Shown here one piece after another: positions 35,246 through 47,129 of a DNA stretch of 64,000 nucleotides. The notes under the pieces are model-generated. The model was given only the letters and a program-made list of their open reading frames with translations, did no database searches and had not been told where the DNA came from. Origin of the DNA: Carnegiea gigantea (lineage: Eukaryota > Streptophyta > Magnoliopsida > Caryophyllales > Cactaceae); the NCBI GenBank assembly GCA_029747015.1, contig JAKOGI010000538.1, forward strand, positions 279,001 through 343,000. Reading direction: 5' to 3'. The translations under genes were made by a program, and so were the position numbers. How positions within the stretch are numbered: position 1 is the first letter of the stretch; each line of letters begins with the position of its first letter.

Positions 35246-36914
35246 TACAAGAACACCAACCTATACGGCTTGTTTGGCTAGAGATAAATAGAGAATGCAA
35301 TCAAAATTACAAGCCTGATTACATTATCATGTTTGGTTTATTAAAGGCTTAAGTGATTAAAATTACCTTATAATGGAAATAACATAGAAGGATGTAGTAG
35401 GAGTAACGTGGGATTCCCTAAACAATTCTATTTGCATTACCTAGAGGTAATCAAAACCCAACCTAAAGAATTAAAATCCCAATACACACCCAAAACCACA
35501 CAAAAAATCCTCATCCCTTTTCGCTCTCTCACCTCACAGGAGGCATCTCCATGGCAATATGAAGTAGCCATGTCCATGGCGATCTGAAGCTCTCTCTTGT
35601 CCTTCATTCTCTATTCCACATCATCATCATCATAATCATCATTACCTTCTTCTTCTTCTTTGTCGTCTTCTTCTTCCCGATTCACTATTACCATCAGATT
35701 ATAGCCTTGCACGAAGATGTTCCTCCACCATCTCTAATCTAGTACCTACCTATTTGTTTTGAACATTTATCATAGAGGTTGATACAATATTCATTCTATG
35801 TGATTAATTGGAGTTAATCTGTTAGATTCGTTGGAAAATTAGGGCTGATTTACGTCAATCTCAAGTCGTTGTAGATCTAGTCGTGAAACTCTCTGTTGAT
35901 CCTCCTCTTTCTCTCTATCCAAATTCATTGCAAGCTTATCAATTCTACTAGTTTTATGAATTTTGTACTATTGGTCATATGATGAGTTTTTTTGTTCATT
36001 GACTTGTGATTGTTTTGGGAAAAATCGGTCCATTGAACGCTTATAGTTACTTGGCATCAGATTTAAGATGTTATGGACAGTGATTTGAAGAGGGGGTTCT
36101 ATTTGAATGGAAACCATTTCTAGGGTTTTTGGATTCTTTGGTTTCATGCTCTAGTTTTGGTTTGTTTTTGGGCAATTCTGTACTCCATTATGACAGCTTC
36201 TAGTTCATTTGTAGTGATAAATTTGGCATGAAGATCTCACCAATATTAGTGGTTAGTAATTGGGGTAGCTTCGTATAAAAATAAACAAGTTTTTTGGGCA
36301 AAGGCCTGTAGGCATATTCCAAAACTAGGCAACTCACAAATAAATTAGTTCAACAACATACTGACGAAAACCTTGTGGTGACCAATTTGTTAAAGCTAAG
36401 CCCTAATGTTATTTTTTTGTCCTTTGTTTTGTGTGTTTTTAGGAAGGGCACTTAGCAAACAGGCACCACAAATCTTGTTCTGGTCAAGTAGCTTTTGGAC
36501 CTAAATCATGCTAGTTTCATGCCTAGACCAACTTGCATCGACTAATATGAGTTTCAGCAACATTAGGGCTTATAACATATTGAGTATGGTTAGGTGGATG
36601 TCATTTTTACAGTGGACTAAAAAAATTACGTCACCAAAGTTTCATCCACTTCTTTTATTGTGAATAAGTCAAGCATCAGTAGCTTTAAATTCCTTGTGTC
36701 TTTAAGCTTCAATTACTACTGCCATGCATCTAAATCAACTGCTGTTTCCAGGCTTCACACGTTATATTCATGCTTGATCCTTGTGTCTCTTCATAGAGTA
36801 ATTGAAAGTATATTATTTGTGTGAAGTTACACTGGAAAAATAAATAGCAAATACAGGGTTAATGTTTATATCTATCCTTGTGTGTTTCATTTACGTGAAA
36901 ATTTATTAGTAAAT
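35246..36914. other. Non-coding region, low complexity in part
   Basis: No gene recognised. CTTGTTTGG at 35,270 and the following block resemble the start of a plant MITE, but I found no partner end. Positions 35,610-35,690 hold ATC and TTC trinucleotide-rich sequence. The part from 36,400 on may include remains of the 5' LTR of the following Copia element. Confidence 0.4.
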
Positions 36915-37189
36915 TGCCATGACAATGGTTGTTTACATCACTTATCAGATGAACGCAGTCCTTATTATGCTCTTTGTGGATTTTATTGCTTTAGCATATC
37001 CTAACAATTATATCTTTAACAATTCAAATATCAATTACTGGTGCTTGACAATCGAATGGCCCTCAATGATTATGTGTTTGATATGTCTAAGATAAAACAT
37101 CTGGATGGAAAAAAAAATTATATGTGATAGTCTAAGTGAATGATAATTTATTTTACTTAAATTGAGATTTCTTATGTGTTGTTCATGAA

Positions 37190-37985
37190 TTTAGAGTCTA
37201 TTAAGTCTGATGAATCAAGCTAAATTGAAATTATTGATGTTGCTAAAGAAACTGCTCAAAAGGTTGCACAAAAGTATGATGTTGTCTAAGATCCCCATAA
37301 GAACTATGAAAAAGATAATCGAACCTATAGGAGTGTATTGCTTTATTACATGTCTAATGTGCTATTTAAGATTTACCGAACAATGAATTTGCTAAAGCAA
37401 TTTGGGTTTCGGTTAAGGAAAAGTATGGTAGTGAACACCTAAGGACCAAGAGGTATGCTGAGTACATGGACTAGGTTTCAAATGGAACATACTAAACCAA
37501 TTATGCCTCAAATTCATGAATATAAGACTTTAGTGTCCGAGACCCTGGGAGAAGGCATGAAAATGTATTTAGTATTTGTAAGCTGGTGTATTGGTTGAGA
37601 TAGTGCCCTATGTTAGAATGACTACCATGAAATTGAAACACAAGGAAAGGACTTCGCTCTCAAGAAATTAATTGGACACATCAAAATTGAAGAGGAAAGC
37701 CAAATTTAGACCAAAGGGGTCTATACCCATAGCTTTACGAATGCTAATCTTCTTGAATCTTCTCCTAAATTTTGGCAAGCTCAAAGGCATGAACCAGACA
37801 TAGGAAGGTTAGAAATTCCAGAAAGGTGGATGATCAATCCAGCAAAGTATACGAATGAAGGCTTCTCGTAGAATCTAAATCCAACAGGATAGGTATATAT
37901 TATGCTTACGAAAAGTTAGGACACATTGCTAAGGATTGCCCTCATTGGAAAGACAAGTCACGAGCCCATCTAATTGAAGAGTCAA
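37190..37985 (+). pseudogene. Copia 2 gag with zinc knuckle, broken
   Basis: Recognisable in successive frames are NRTYRSVLLYYMSN near 37,320, then FQMEHTKPIMPQIHEY near 37,480-37,530, then ALKKLIGHIKIEEES near 37,660. A degenerate knuckle ending GHIAKDCPHWK lies near 37,920-37,950, in which the first cysteine pair is damaged. This matches the gag of plant Copia elements whose capsid has the MSNPLY...PIM.Q..EY...L pattern. It lacks an intact start codon. Confidence 0.75.
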
Positions 37986-38016
37986 GATAATAACTGTTGC
38001 ATTTTTAGAGGCCAAC

Positions 38017-38382
38017 TTGGTAAGTAATCTAATTGCATGGATATTACGCATGTGTACTTCTAGGCACATCTATTCAAATTGGAGCCTATTCAATGAGTAT
38101 GAGAAGGTAGCTAGTGGTGAAAGAATCTGCATACGTAATGTAAGCAATGCAAAAATTCTAGGCGCAAGGAAGATAAGCCTCAAACTTAACCTTGGACAAA
38201 TTCTATCTTCAAATTATTTCTTGCAGGTTCCCCACATATGTAGAAATTTGATTTCTGGTCATCTTCTTGATAAGGCTAGCTTTAAAATGATGTCTGTGTC
38301 TGATAAATTTGTTCTGACTAGGGTAGTGATTTCATTCCTTAAGGTTATAACTGTAATGCTAGACTGTTTGTGCTTAATGTAA
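38017..38382 (+). pseudogene. Copia 2 protease region, catalytic site lost
   Basis: A 121-codon frame reads ILRMCTSRHIYSN...FNEYEKV, where the family has VVDTGATRHICSN. The catalytic Asp-Thr-Gly is replaced. It continues through LKLNLGQIL, VPHICRNLISGHLLDKA and VLTR, the usual spacer before integrase. Length and order are normal for the domain, but it cannot be active. Confidence 0.8.
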
Positions 38383-38439
38383 CCTATGAGGTAGTGAATA
38401 ATGTTAAGAATGCATCTATTTCTGCTTATATTACTGAGT

Positions 38440-39165
38440 CCTTATAAATGTTGCATGCTAGACATGGAAATTTGAATGTGGCCTTTATTAAATGACTAAA
38501 ACAAATGGGCTTAATTTTTAATTTGTCTAATAATGGATGGGATAACTGCCAACTATGTGTAGAAACCAAACACCTTAAGAAACCTTTTAATAAATTAGTA
38601 GATAGACAATTAGAGCCGCTAAAGCTAATTCACACTGAGTTGGGGGACTTCAAAAATATAATAAGTCAAGCTAACAAAAAGTATTATATAAATTTTGTGG
38701 ATGACCACTCTAGGTTCGCTAAGGTCTACTTGCTTATATCAAATGACAGAGCTAAAGAAATATTTATAAAGTATAAAGCAGAAGTAGAAAATCAGTTGGA
38801 ACAAAAGAGTATGACACTTACGTCTAACAGAGGAAGGGAATGTGATAACACATGAGGAAAATTACATAAGAAAAATGGGATAGCTCATGAGATCACATCC
38901 CCTTACGAACCACAACAAAATGGGATAATTGAAAGCAAGCACGTGACCCTTAAAAATATTATAAATGCTATGCTTACTAGCTCTAGTTTACCTGATAATA
39001 TTTGGGGGGAGGTCATTAATTCTTTCTGCATATCACGTTGTTAATAAAGTGGCTCATAAAAAAACTATAGAAGATCCTCATCGAATGTGGGAGGGGCATG
39101 CTCCCAACCTCAAATACCTTAAGTAGGGGGTTGTCTAGCCAAGGCTAGCATACTAGTCCCTTAAA
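38440..39165 (+). pseudogene. Copia 2 integrase, broken
   Basis: It begins with LHARHGNLN and CQLC of the HHCC zinc-binding region. FVDDHSRFAKVYLL then follows, and a region reading LTSNRGRECDN where SDRGGEF is expected, so the second catalytic Asp is Asn. Then come SPYEPQQNGIIESKHVTL and LPDNIWGEV. The first catalytic position reads HTELGDF rather than HTD. One 116-codon stretch (38,505-38,855) is open and the rest is shifted. Confidence 0.82.
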
Positions 39166-39479
39166 GAAGTAAGATAGGTCCTAAAACTATTGATTATGTC
39201 TTCATTACCAATGCTTAATACAATGCAGCGCATAAAATTCATGCTTATTCATGAGAGTAGTGTGTTTGGTGTAATTCATGAATCCAAAGATGCAAAATTT
39301 TTTGAGAATGTGTTTCATATAAAAAAAATGTTCTATAAGCATATTGCTTGTTGCATGTACATTATATGGTAACCCACATCAGCTAGCAATAATGAGAATA
39401 TTAATCCCAGATGTAGTAAAAGGCCTAAAATTAAATTTTTCTTTAGCTCTAATTTTGTTAATGTCTTTCTTATTGAGAA

Positions 39480-40990
39480 AGATGACTAAATGAAAACTTT
39501 GTATAAGTCTTTATTTTATAAGAGGTGCCTAAGAACTATAAGGAAGCCATGAAAGCAATAGGCTCAAAATTTTGGAAAGAGGTTATAAATGATGAATTTG
39601 AGTCTATTATGTCTAATCATATTTAGATATTGACTAACCAGCCAAAGGGCTGCAAGCCTTCAAGTAGCAAACAGGTCTCTAAGAAGAAATTAAAAGCTAA
39701 TGGTCACTTGACGCGTTCAAGTCTAGATTTGTGAGAGATAGTAATCAAAAGAAAGATATAAAATATTTTTACACACATTTGCTAATGACAAACGTTACCA
39801 CTATTGGAGCATTAATTGCCCTTGACATTGTGGCATGGTTTGCTTGTTCATTCAATGGACGTGAAAAAGGTCTTCTTAAGTTGGGAGCTAGAATAAGAGA
39901 TTTATATGAGAATGCCTAAGGAAATGGTAATCCCCAAATCATAGTATAAGGTATCTAAATTGGCAAATATCTACATGGTCTTAAACAAGCACCAAAATAG
40001 TGGTATGGAAAATTTAATAAAACTCTTACATTATATGGTTTTGTGATCAACGAGTTTGATTCTTGTGTATATTTGGTCTAGTGAGCATGGTGTTGTTATT
40101 ATGTGTTTGTATGTTAATTATGTGGTTATATTTAGAACAAGCATAGAAGTGATATTAACAAAATAGTTCTTGATTTCTAAGTTTGAAATGAAGTATTTTG
40201 GAGAAGCTGATTTGATTCTTGGCTCAAAGTAAAAAGATATGGGTCTTGTTTTTCTCTGAAATCAAATTCTTATGTTGAAAAAATTTCATGAAAGCTTTAC
40301 CACGTTTATGTAGACCATATGAAAAAACCATATAATTCTAGCATGCACATCGAAAATAATAAAGGAAATCTAATTACACAATCACATGCTAGGATCATAG
40401 TAATGTCATATTTCTGATGAACCATAGTAGATTGCATTTGCTTATGTTCTTAGCAAAGTCAGTTTGTGTACATATTATCCTAATCGAGAACATTAGAATG
40501 CTCTTACGTGTTTCATCTAATATCTAAGGGGTACTATGGATTGAGGTTTACCTTATGGTAAATACCCTTTAGCACTAGTTGGATACACTAATGCAAACTA
40601 AGTCATGAGTAATGATGAGATAAACTCAGCTAGTCGTTATGTGTTCCCTTTGGTTAGAGGTGTAATATCATGGAAATTAGTAAAATAGTCATGTACAGCT
40701 AACTCAGCTATGAAATCCGAATTTGTTTTTTATGAATTGACAGGTAGGGACATTGAATGGCTAGAAGAGCTATCACTAGATATGCCATTGTGAGGGAAGC
40801 CAGCTCCACTAGTTTCATCACGTGGTGACACTTAGGCTTCAATTGCCGCAGCAAAGAGTAGTGTCTATCGTGGGAAAAGGGACATATTTGTGTGAGATAT
40901 AGTATTATGAAGAACTATCCGTAGATTATGTAAAGTCCGAGATGAACTTGGCAGACCTCTTACTAAAGCCTTTTGTAAGAAAATGATTAT
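39480..40990 (+). pseudogene. Copia 2 reverse transcriptase and RNase H, broken
   Basis: The RT start PKNYKEAMKA and a WHGLLVHSMDV region are readable. The catalytic YVDD box has become YVNYVVIF near 40,105-40,135. RNase H is clearer: VGYTNAN with INSASRYVFPLV near 40,575-40,660, ISWKLVK, SAMKSEFVFYEL, SIAAAKSSVYRGKRD near 40,835-40,880 and DYVKSEMNLADLLTK near 40,930-40,970. Frames change often. The order fits plant Copia. Confidence 0.82.
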
Positions 40991-41010
40991 AAAAACATCT
41001 CCCCTTGTAT

Positions 41011-41616
41011 GAATTTTTCTATAATTAATTCCAACCCCTTGGGGTTTAATGTGATGAGAAATTATAAAATAAATTCAACGTACACTGCTAGTTGATTATT
41101 TGTCCCTATGATATTTGTAACATGTTTATAATATAGGCAATCTGTCTGTGAGATAGAATATGGGCTTACCCTTTTAATGAATCTATAACATTGAGGAGGT
41201 ATGTAAGGCATCACATACTTGATGGATTCACCTACTTTAGTGTGAAGGTGGGCCATATTATAAGAGAGTATGGGCAAGTCTTTAGAATAGCACAGAGTTT
41301 CTAGGAAGAGGGCATAATGCTATACAAGAAGGTGCTAAATATATTCACAAAGACTTAATTTTTTTAGAGAAGGTGAGTGAAAGAAGTGGCGGATATCACG
41401 CCTGCTTGTAGGGTCACAGATTAACTCACCTCGTAAGATGTGAATCGATAATTCAGTTACTCAGAGTGCAGTACAAGTCCAAAAGACACAGAGTCCCAAG
41501 CCTTTCCGCTTTTGTTTTCCCAAAATTTAAAAATTGTCTTGCTTATTTTTCTAAAAGTTTGAATTATGTACATATTATTGGAAATATGATTCAAAAAGTT
41601 GTTGATTAAGAGGAGT
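41011..41616. other. Non-coding region between Copia 2 pol and its 3' LTR
   Basis: AT-rich sequence with GTGTGAAGGTGGGCCATATT-like blocks commonly found downstream of Copia RNase H. No reading frame I trust. Confidence 0.4.
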
Positions 41617-42200
41617 TGTTGGGAAAGAAGGGAGGTATGTAGCACATTTGTCCCACATAGAAATTTGGAAGAGGGACACGGTAGTTTTTATAACTTCATT
41701 TTCAAACCACCTTGAATAATGGAGGGCCCCATGTATGGGGCTAGAAAAAGGCACATGTGTGCCAGTCGAGGCTTGGGCAAGGTCATAGAGCACGGCACAG
41801 TGTGGTGTGGTGATTATGGTAATTGTTTTTCTGAAAATTCATTGGGCTATTTTTGAAAAAGAATTAAACTGATTGTGCAACTCTTTCACTTGCCTTGTCG
41901 ACATTATTAAGCAACCATTAGACCTTGATAATTCCAACAATTCTTCTAATTTGTGCTAATCAAATTTTCTCTCCTTATTTCTCTTCAAATATTAGCTTTA
42001 TTAAGGCTTTCAAACACGCATATAAAATTTTCTCGAAATCATGGGCATTCAAATAAGTAGTCTCTAACCAGAGAAGGCAGTGGTTCTTTGCATCACTTAT
42101 CAAATAAGCTCGTTCCTCGTTAACCTCTTTGTGTGTTTTGATTTTTTTAGCATATTCGAATAGCTATACCTCTAATACTTGTTATGGTGATTGTTGTTGA
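41617..42200 (+). repeat. Probable 3' LTR of Copia 2
   Basis: It starts TGTTGGG after AAGAGGAGT, includes TTTGTCCCACAT near 41,648 (common near the start of Copia LTRs), and contains the 110-bp segment shared with 36,915-37,035. The right end is uncertain. Confidence 0.55.
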
Positions 42201-42429
42201 ACATGTTGTGGTGAAAATACCTTTTGTACCATATTAGATTTTCAATAGAACACTAATGTAATTTGAGACATTAAAACATTCATCATAAACCTAATCGAAG
42301 CATTTCATGGTTTTGAACACTTTTTAGAGTTTGGATATTTTCCATAGAAATAGTCTGAGTTTCCCCTTCAACTTTTTAAACCCCCATTATTAACTTCCAC
42401 TCACTTTAAATATGTTTTAGCCTTACATA
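42201..42429. other. AT-rich spacer
   Basis: Nothing recognised between the Copia LTR and the microsatellite zone. Confidence 0.45.
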
Positions 42430-42464
42430 TCTATCCTTATTCCAAATGCTATTTGTATCCCCAA

Positions 42465-42622
42465 ATTATGTGAGGTAGATAGTCTCATAACCTCCAACTG
42501 ATCGCTTTCCTGATTCCCTAAACACTCTAAAGTCTCTGCTGTATCCGCCCTCCCAACACACACGCACGTGCGCACACATACACGCACACACATACACACA
42601 CACACATATATATATATGTATA

Positions 42623-42671
<49 letters not shown>

Positions 42672-42805
42672 TATATAATATATTATATATATATATATAT
42701 ATATATGTAATTATGTTAGGTAGATAGTCGCATAACTTCCAACTGATCACTTTCCTCATTCCCTAAACACTCTAAAATCTCCAGTGTATCCGCCCCCCCA
42801 CACAC
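42465..42805 (+). repeat. Tandem duplication (~245 bp) of a single-copy flank plus microsatellite
   Basis: The ~95-bp flank reading GTAGATAGTCTCATAAC...CACTCTAAAGTCT at 42,465-42,562 recurs as GTAGATAGTCGCATAAC...CACTCTAAAATCT at 42,711-42,803. Each copy is followed by CA-rich and then (AT)n sequence. Confidence 0.8.
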
Positions 42806-42854
42806 ATATACATCATTGTGTGTGTCCATGTATATATATATATATATATATATA

Positions 42855-42913
<59 letters not shown>

Positions 42914-43111
42914 GCATATATATATATATATATATATATATCACACACACACCACACACACACACACACACGCACAATACACACACATACATACATATAT
43001 ACATACCTACATACATACATATACATATATTATATATATATATCTAGATACATATACTACATATATATACATACATGTATATATATGTGCATGTGTGTGT
43101 GTATGTATGTC

Positions 43112-43186
<75 letters not shown>

Positions 43187-43206
43187 ATATATATATTATA
43201 TATATA

Positions 43207-43287
<81 letters not shown>

Positions 43288-43409
43288 TATATATTTATAT
43301 TATTTATATGTGTGTGTGTACATATATATATATATATCTATATATATAGATATATACACACGCACAGGCATACATACATGCATATATACATATATATATA
43401 TATATATAG

Positions 43410-43457
<48 letters not shown>

Positions 43458-43469
43458 GATATATTTATA

Positions 43470-43516
<47 letters not shown>

Positions 43517-43529
43517 GTGTGTATATATA
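42806..43529. repeat. (AT)n/(CA)n microsatellite zone, left part
   Basis: Long TA runs are broken by short CA, GTGT and ATAC patches. Open frames of alternating Tyr and Ile here are artefacts of the repeat. The zone continues at 56,493-56,757, beyond the Gypsy element. Confidence 0.95.
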
Positions 43530-44047
43530 TGATTCCGGAGGAAATCCTTTACTTTATGGTTGCTGATGACATGGGACGAAGGGACGGGTTTATGTGACCA
43601 CTGGGAGTCAACACTTCGTCGTCCTCGGCTCCACGTGGCCCCACCTGCAAAAAAGGCAATCTCCGGGTTATGGATCGGGGAACACCTCTCCGACGGTCAA
43701 GTCAGTTCCAAGGCCAAGTCAGAGGTTAAAGGGGAATATGCAATGTCAATTCAGTGTCAACAGTTGCTAACCCCTTTCCCGATGGAAACAGGTCATTATT
43801 TATAACCCTCTTAGGAAAGGGTAGAACAATAACTTTGCCTGAAGTGCCCGCATGGGCCGTCAGTCTCAGTGTGGTTGGGTCCAGAAGAGGCTCCCAGGGT
43901 TGTGCTCTGGGTCCCTGAGTAAGCATAGGCCTAAGGATAATCCTGGGGGATGCCTCTTGGGCCTAGTACCCTCGTAAGGGCCTGGTCTGTGAGATGGAGG
44001 GAAAAAAAAAGGCCTTTTGGGGAAAAATTGGAATTTTTCTCAAATCA
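43530..44047 (-). repeat. 3' LTR of the Tat-like element
   Basis: The plus strand reads TGATTCCGGAGG at 43,530 and CTCAAATCA at 44,047, so the minus-strand LTR runs TGATTTGAG to CGGAATCA. It aligns end to end with 55,977-56,492 with many substitutions, so the insertion is old. The adjoining 44,048-44,062 is weakly purine-rich on the minus strand (GTAGGGAGCTAAG), the likely polypurine tract. Confidence 0.9.
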
Positions 44048-44243
44048 CTTAGCTCCCTACATTCTACCTATACGTCGAGTTTAACGAGCAGTCGGGTAGA
44101 ATATGGACCATCGTTTTTAATTACTATGCATCCAGAGGTCCTTGGGAATCAAGCCCTAAAAATGGATGGTCCCAGTGTCACCGACCATAAATGCATGAGT
44201 TACGAGGCTTGCACAGTGCCATCATGAAACTGTCGCCATCTCC

Positions 44244-44869
44244 ACCATAAAAGGCAACCCTTAGTGCAGGGCTTCCCCTACTTCCTTATTCGGCAATAAC
44301 TGCTATCTAACTACTCTCCATGGCCTTTCCGCGTTCCCTTGATACTAAAGCAATGAGTGAGTTTGCATCTGCCGCTTTTCGTGGGATCGTCGGGGGAAAG
44401 CCTTCCCCCCGTCACCCCTCCCAAAAGACTTTCGATCCCTGTGTCCGGACTTCGATTTGGCCACGAATGAATAGGCGGCCGAACACTGTGAGCTTCCAGA
44501 ACTGCCGCAAGCGATCTTCTATGTGATGTTCTCAACGAGGCCGAGAAGCTTTACGTGCTGCATGGACCGAGGCTTTGGTCATCGGAGGTGGCCCTTACTG
44601 AGCTACGTTGGGGAGCATTCGAGTCGTGGATTTGGTTGTTCGACGATGGAGTCTATGAGGCTCGAGTCCACCCGAAGAGCGGCTCGGGCATAGGCGCAAG
44701 GGCTGATCGTCGGGGGGAGAGCTCGAGTGAGGGAGTGGCGGTCGACGATACGGCTCCTGAGGATGCAGCCTCCCCCTAAGTTAGTGTGGAGTAGTAGGGA
44801 GCAGCCCCCTCCCCCTTTTATGTTTTCCCCTGATTCTACCCTATACTACTTATGCTAATTATTAATAAA
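44244..44869 (+). pseudogene. Opposite-strand unit a in the Tat-like element, small unknown gene
   Basis: The plus-strand unit has a TATA-like box (CCATAAAAGG) at 44,244, an ATG at 44,320 (MAFPRSLDT), a stop at 44,777 and AATAAA at 44,864. After two frame changes (near 44,390 and 44,530) it reads FDLATNE, ELPELPQAIFYVM, then LTELRWGAFESWIWLFDDGVYEAR and an acidic end. It is clearly related to unit b, 0.8 kb downstream. I do not recognise the protein outside such elements. It lies antisense to gag-pol between integrase and the 3' LTR, the position of additional ORFs in Tat elements. Broken here. Confidence 0.6.
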
Positions 44870-45008
44870 GGTCGTACTCTCTGCTCTGTCTCTCTCTCTC
44901 CGTGTTTTTTTTTCTTTTGGCGCATGGTTGGATGGACATGTGTCTAAGATGGATTGGCCACTGGGTCCCTCGGAGTTTCCGTGGCCTTTCAGCTCCCCCA
45001 ATTTTTCC

Positions 45009-45639
45009 CTATAAATACATCACTCTTCTCCCTCATAGGTCACTTTAGCATTTATTCACAAGAAGAGTTATCAGTGATTGTCTGCGCTGTAAGTATGGCG
45101 TTTCCTCCCATTCGTAGTACGAGAGAGATGGCTAACTACGTCAGGGAGACCTTCATCTGGCGCTGGAGGAGTGCCTTGCATCCGCCTCGCCCTCTTCCTG
45201 AGGACTTCAACGTGTTGTGCCCGTGCTTTTCGTTGGCCGAGGCCGAGGCTACGGCCGCTGAGTTAGAGCTGCCTGAGATTGTTCAAGCGACGTTCTACGC
45301 TATGCTGTTAAATGAGATGCTTGAGCTCAGCATTGTTCACGAGTACACGGCTGAGAGAATGAAGTCGTCACTGGTGGGCTTGAGGTGGTCAACCTTCGAG
45401 GTTTGGATACGTTTGAGCTCGGTATTGTTCACGAGTACACAGTTAAGAGAATGAAGCCGTCACTGGTGGGCTTGAGGTGGTCAACCTCCTAGATTTGGAT
45501 ACGTATCGTGGACGAAGTGATCCGGGGAGCGCAATTTCACTGCCATCCAAATGAGGTGGATGTCAAGGGTAGTTACGATGGCTAAGGGGAGGGTTCAGGA
45601 TCAGCCGATCCTCCTACCCCTTCTAGCGACGAGGAGTAG
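45009..45639 (+). pseudogene. Opposite-strand unit b in the Tat-like element, copy of unit a
   Basis: A TATA box (CTATAAATA) lies at 45,009-45,017, and an ATG at 45,095 opens MAFPPIRSTREMANYV. The protein then shows DFNVLCPCFSLAEAEA, LELPEIVQATFYAML and LVGLRWSTFEVWIR, parallel to unit a. A perfectly placed 91-bp tandem duplication (45,321-45,411 and 45,412-45,502) shifts the frame and stops it at 45,454. The ancestral frame resumes after it and reaches an acidic end (PSSDEE) with a stop at 45,637. Unit a shows what the unbroken copy looked like. Function unknown. Confidence 0.65.
45321..45502 (+). repeat. 91-bp tandem duplication that breaks unit b
   Basis: TTGAGCTC...GTTCACGAGTACAC...GGTGGTCAACCT occurs twice in a row with only a few differences. 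Because 91 is not a multiple of three, the duplication explains the premature stop. It looks like a recent local event. Confidence 0.9.
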
Positions 45640-45754
45640 AATTAGCTTTTACTTTGCACCTTTCGTATTGTCTCGTTTCCTTTTTAGCCGTTTGCACTAG
45701 CATGAACATCGTAATGAAAATCCATTTCTCGTACGAAATGCTTTTTGTCTTTAC

Positions 45755-46728
45755 ATCATGCGAGAAGGCTGTGAGGCTGTGCTCAAGGACCCCCCGGCCC
45801 CCAGTAGGGCTAGGGGTGTAGCGGCCGATTATGAGGCCGTGCTCGATGACCTTTAGCCCCCATTGGGCTAAAAGTGTAGCGACCGGCCAAGAGGCCGTCC
45901 TTAGGGATCCCTAGCCCCCAGAGGGGCCAAGAGTGCAGCGACCGACCATAAGGCCGTGTTCAAGGACTCTTAGCGTGCAGAGGGGCCAAAAGCGTAGCGA
46001 CCGGCCAAGGGGCCGTGCTTAGGGACCCCTGGCCCCCAGTGGGGTTGAAAGTCTAACGACTGGCCATAGAGTCGTGCTCGAGGACCCTTAGCCCCCAATG
46101 GGGCTAAGCGCGTATCGCCCAGCTAAGAGGCCATGCTTAGGGACCCCTAGCCCCCAGTAGGGCTGAGAGTCTGGCGACCGGCCCTGAGGCCATGCTCAAG
46201 GACCCTTAGCCCCCAATGGGGCTAAGAGCGTAGTGACCGGCCAAGGGGCCGTGCTTAGGGAACCCTAGCTCCCAGTGGGGCTGAGAGTCTACCGACCGGC
46301 CATGAGGCCGTGCCCAAGGACCCTTAGCCCCCGATGGGGCTAAGAGCATAACGACCGGCCATGAGGCTGTACTCGAGGACCCTTAGCCCCCGATGGGGCT
46401 AAGAGTGTAGCGACCGGCCAAGACACCGCGCTCGAGGACCCTTAGCCCCCAATGAGGCTAAGAGCTTAGCGACCGGCCAAGAGGTCGTGCTTAGGGACCC
46501 CTGGCCCCCAGTAGGGCTGAGAGTCCAGCGACCGGCCACGAGGCCGTACTCGAGGACCCTTAGCTCCCAATGGGGCTAAGAGCATAGCGATCGGCCATGC
46601 GGCCGTGCTCGAGCATCCCTAGCCCTCGATGGGGCTAAGAGCATAGCAACTGGCCGAGAGGCCGCTCCTGGATGACCCTTAGCCCGCAGAGGGGCTAATG
46701 ATATAGCAACTGACCATTCGGCTATGTT
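45755..46728. repeat. 59-60 bp minisatellite array 1, about 17 units
   Basis: The unit is GAGGCCGTGCTCGAGGACC, then CTTAGCCCCCAATGGGGCTA, then AGAGCGTAGCGACCGGCCAA. Within each unit TAGCCCC...GGGGCTA forms a stem and GGCC words form a second dyad. Many neighbours alternate between type A (TTAGCCCCCAATGGGGCTAAG) read as CTTAGCCCCCAATGGGGCTA and type B (CTAGCCCCCAGTAGGGCTGA), giving a partial 118-bp higher-order period. It lies just downstream of unit b and upstream of unit c. No coding frame runs through it. Confidence 0.92.
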
Positions 46729-46862
46729 TGTTGGTACATGTCTAGGGGTACCTGCCCCTCAACCATCGTGGGTGATGTGGCTTTGATGGAGCGCCACGTG
46801 GCGTCCGGTGGGGAGAGGTGTGTCTGTCGAGGTGCATGGGGGTATGTGCCCCTTTTCTTCGC

Positions 46863-46872
46863 TCTATATAAG
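46863..46872 (+). promoter_or_regulatory. TATA box of opposite-strand unit c
   Basis: CTATATAAGG, followed about 30 bp later by the leader region and then the ATGs at 47,130 and 47,186. Together with TATA boxes at 44,244 and 45,009 it suggests each plus-strand unit has its own promoter. Confidence 0.5.
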
Positions 46873-47129
46873 GGTGAGTATCTACCGAGGGAGTTCATTT
46901 GTGTTCCTCACATTTTCATTTTCTAGAGAGAGAAATAAGTTTTTAGAGGGAGAGGCTCTGCTTCGTATTCCCCACTCTTCCTTCAAATTCACTATTGTGC
47001 CTCAAGCTTTTTCTTTGCATCTTCAAAGGGTTGTTTGAAGGCACATCCCCATCTTCAACCAGGTCTTTGAATCTTCATCGTTTACAGGTATGCGTTTGCG
47101 CCCTCTCAAAGCACTATTTGTTGTATATT

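Larger units (their letters stand above)
36915..42200 (+). mobile_element. Copia retrotransposon 2, heavily mutated, with remnant LTRs
   Basis: Gag, zinc knuckle, protease, integrase, RT and RNase H follow in Copia order between 37,190 and 40,990. A piece of the 5' LTR (36,915-37,035) matches part of the 3' LTR (42,075-42,185), sharing CATCACTTATCA and TTTTTTTAGCATAT-like words. A 3' LTR appears to begin TGTTGGG at 41,617 after the purine-rich AAGAGGAGT. Every domain carries stops and frameshifts. The upstream half of the 5' LTR is unrecognisable. Confidence 0.82.

Noticed and set aside
35260..35470. MITE-like start CTTGTTTGG at 35,270
   Set aside because: No matching inverted end or target duplication could be found within 1 kb.
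42423..43597. Many overlapping open frames of alternating Tyr-Ile and His-Thr
   Set aside because: They are translations of (AT)n and (CA)n microsatellite in every frame and on both strands.
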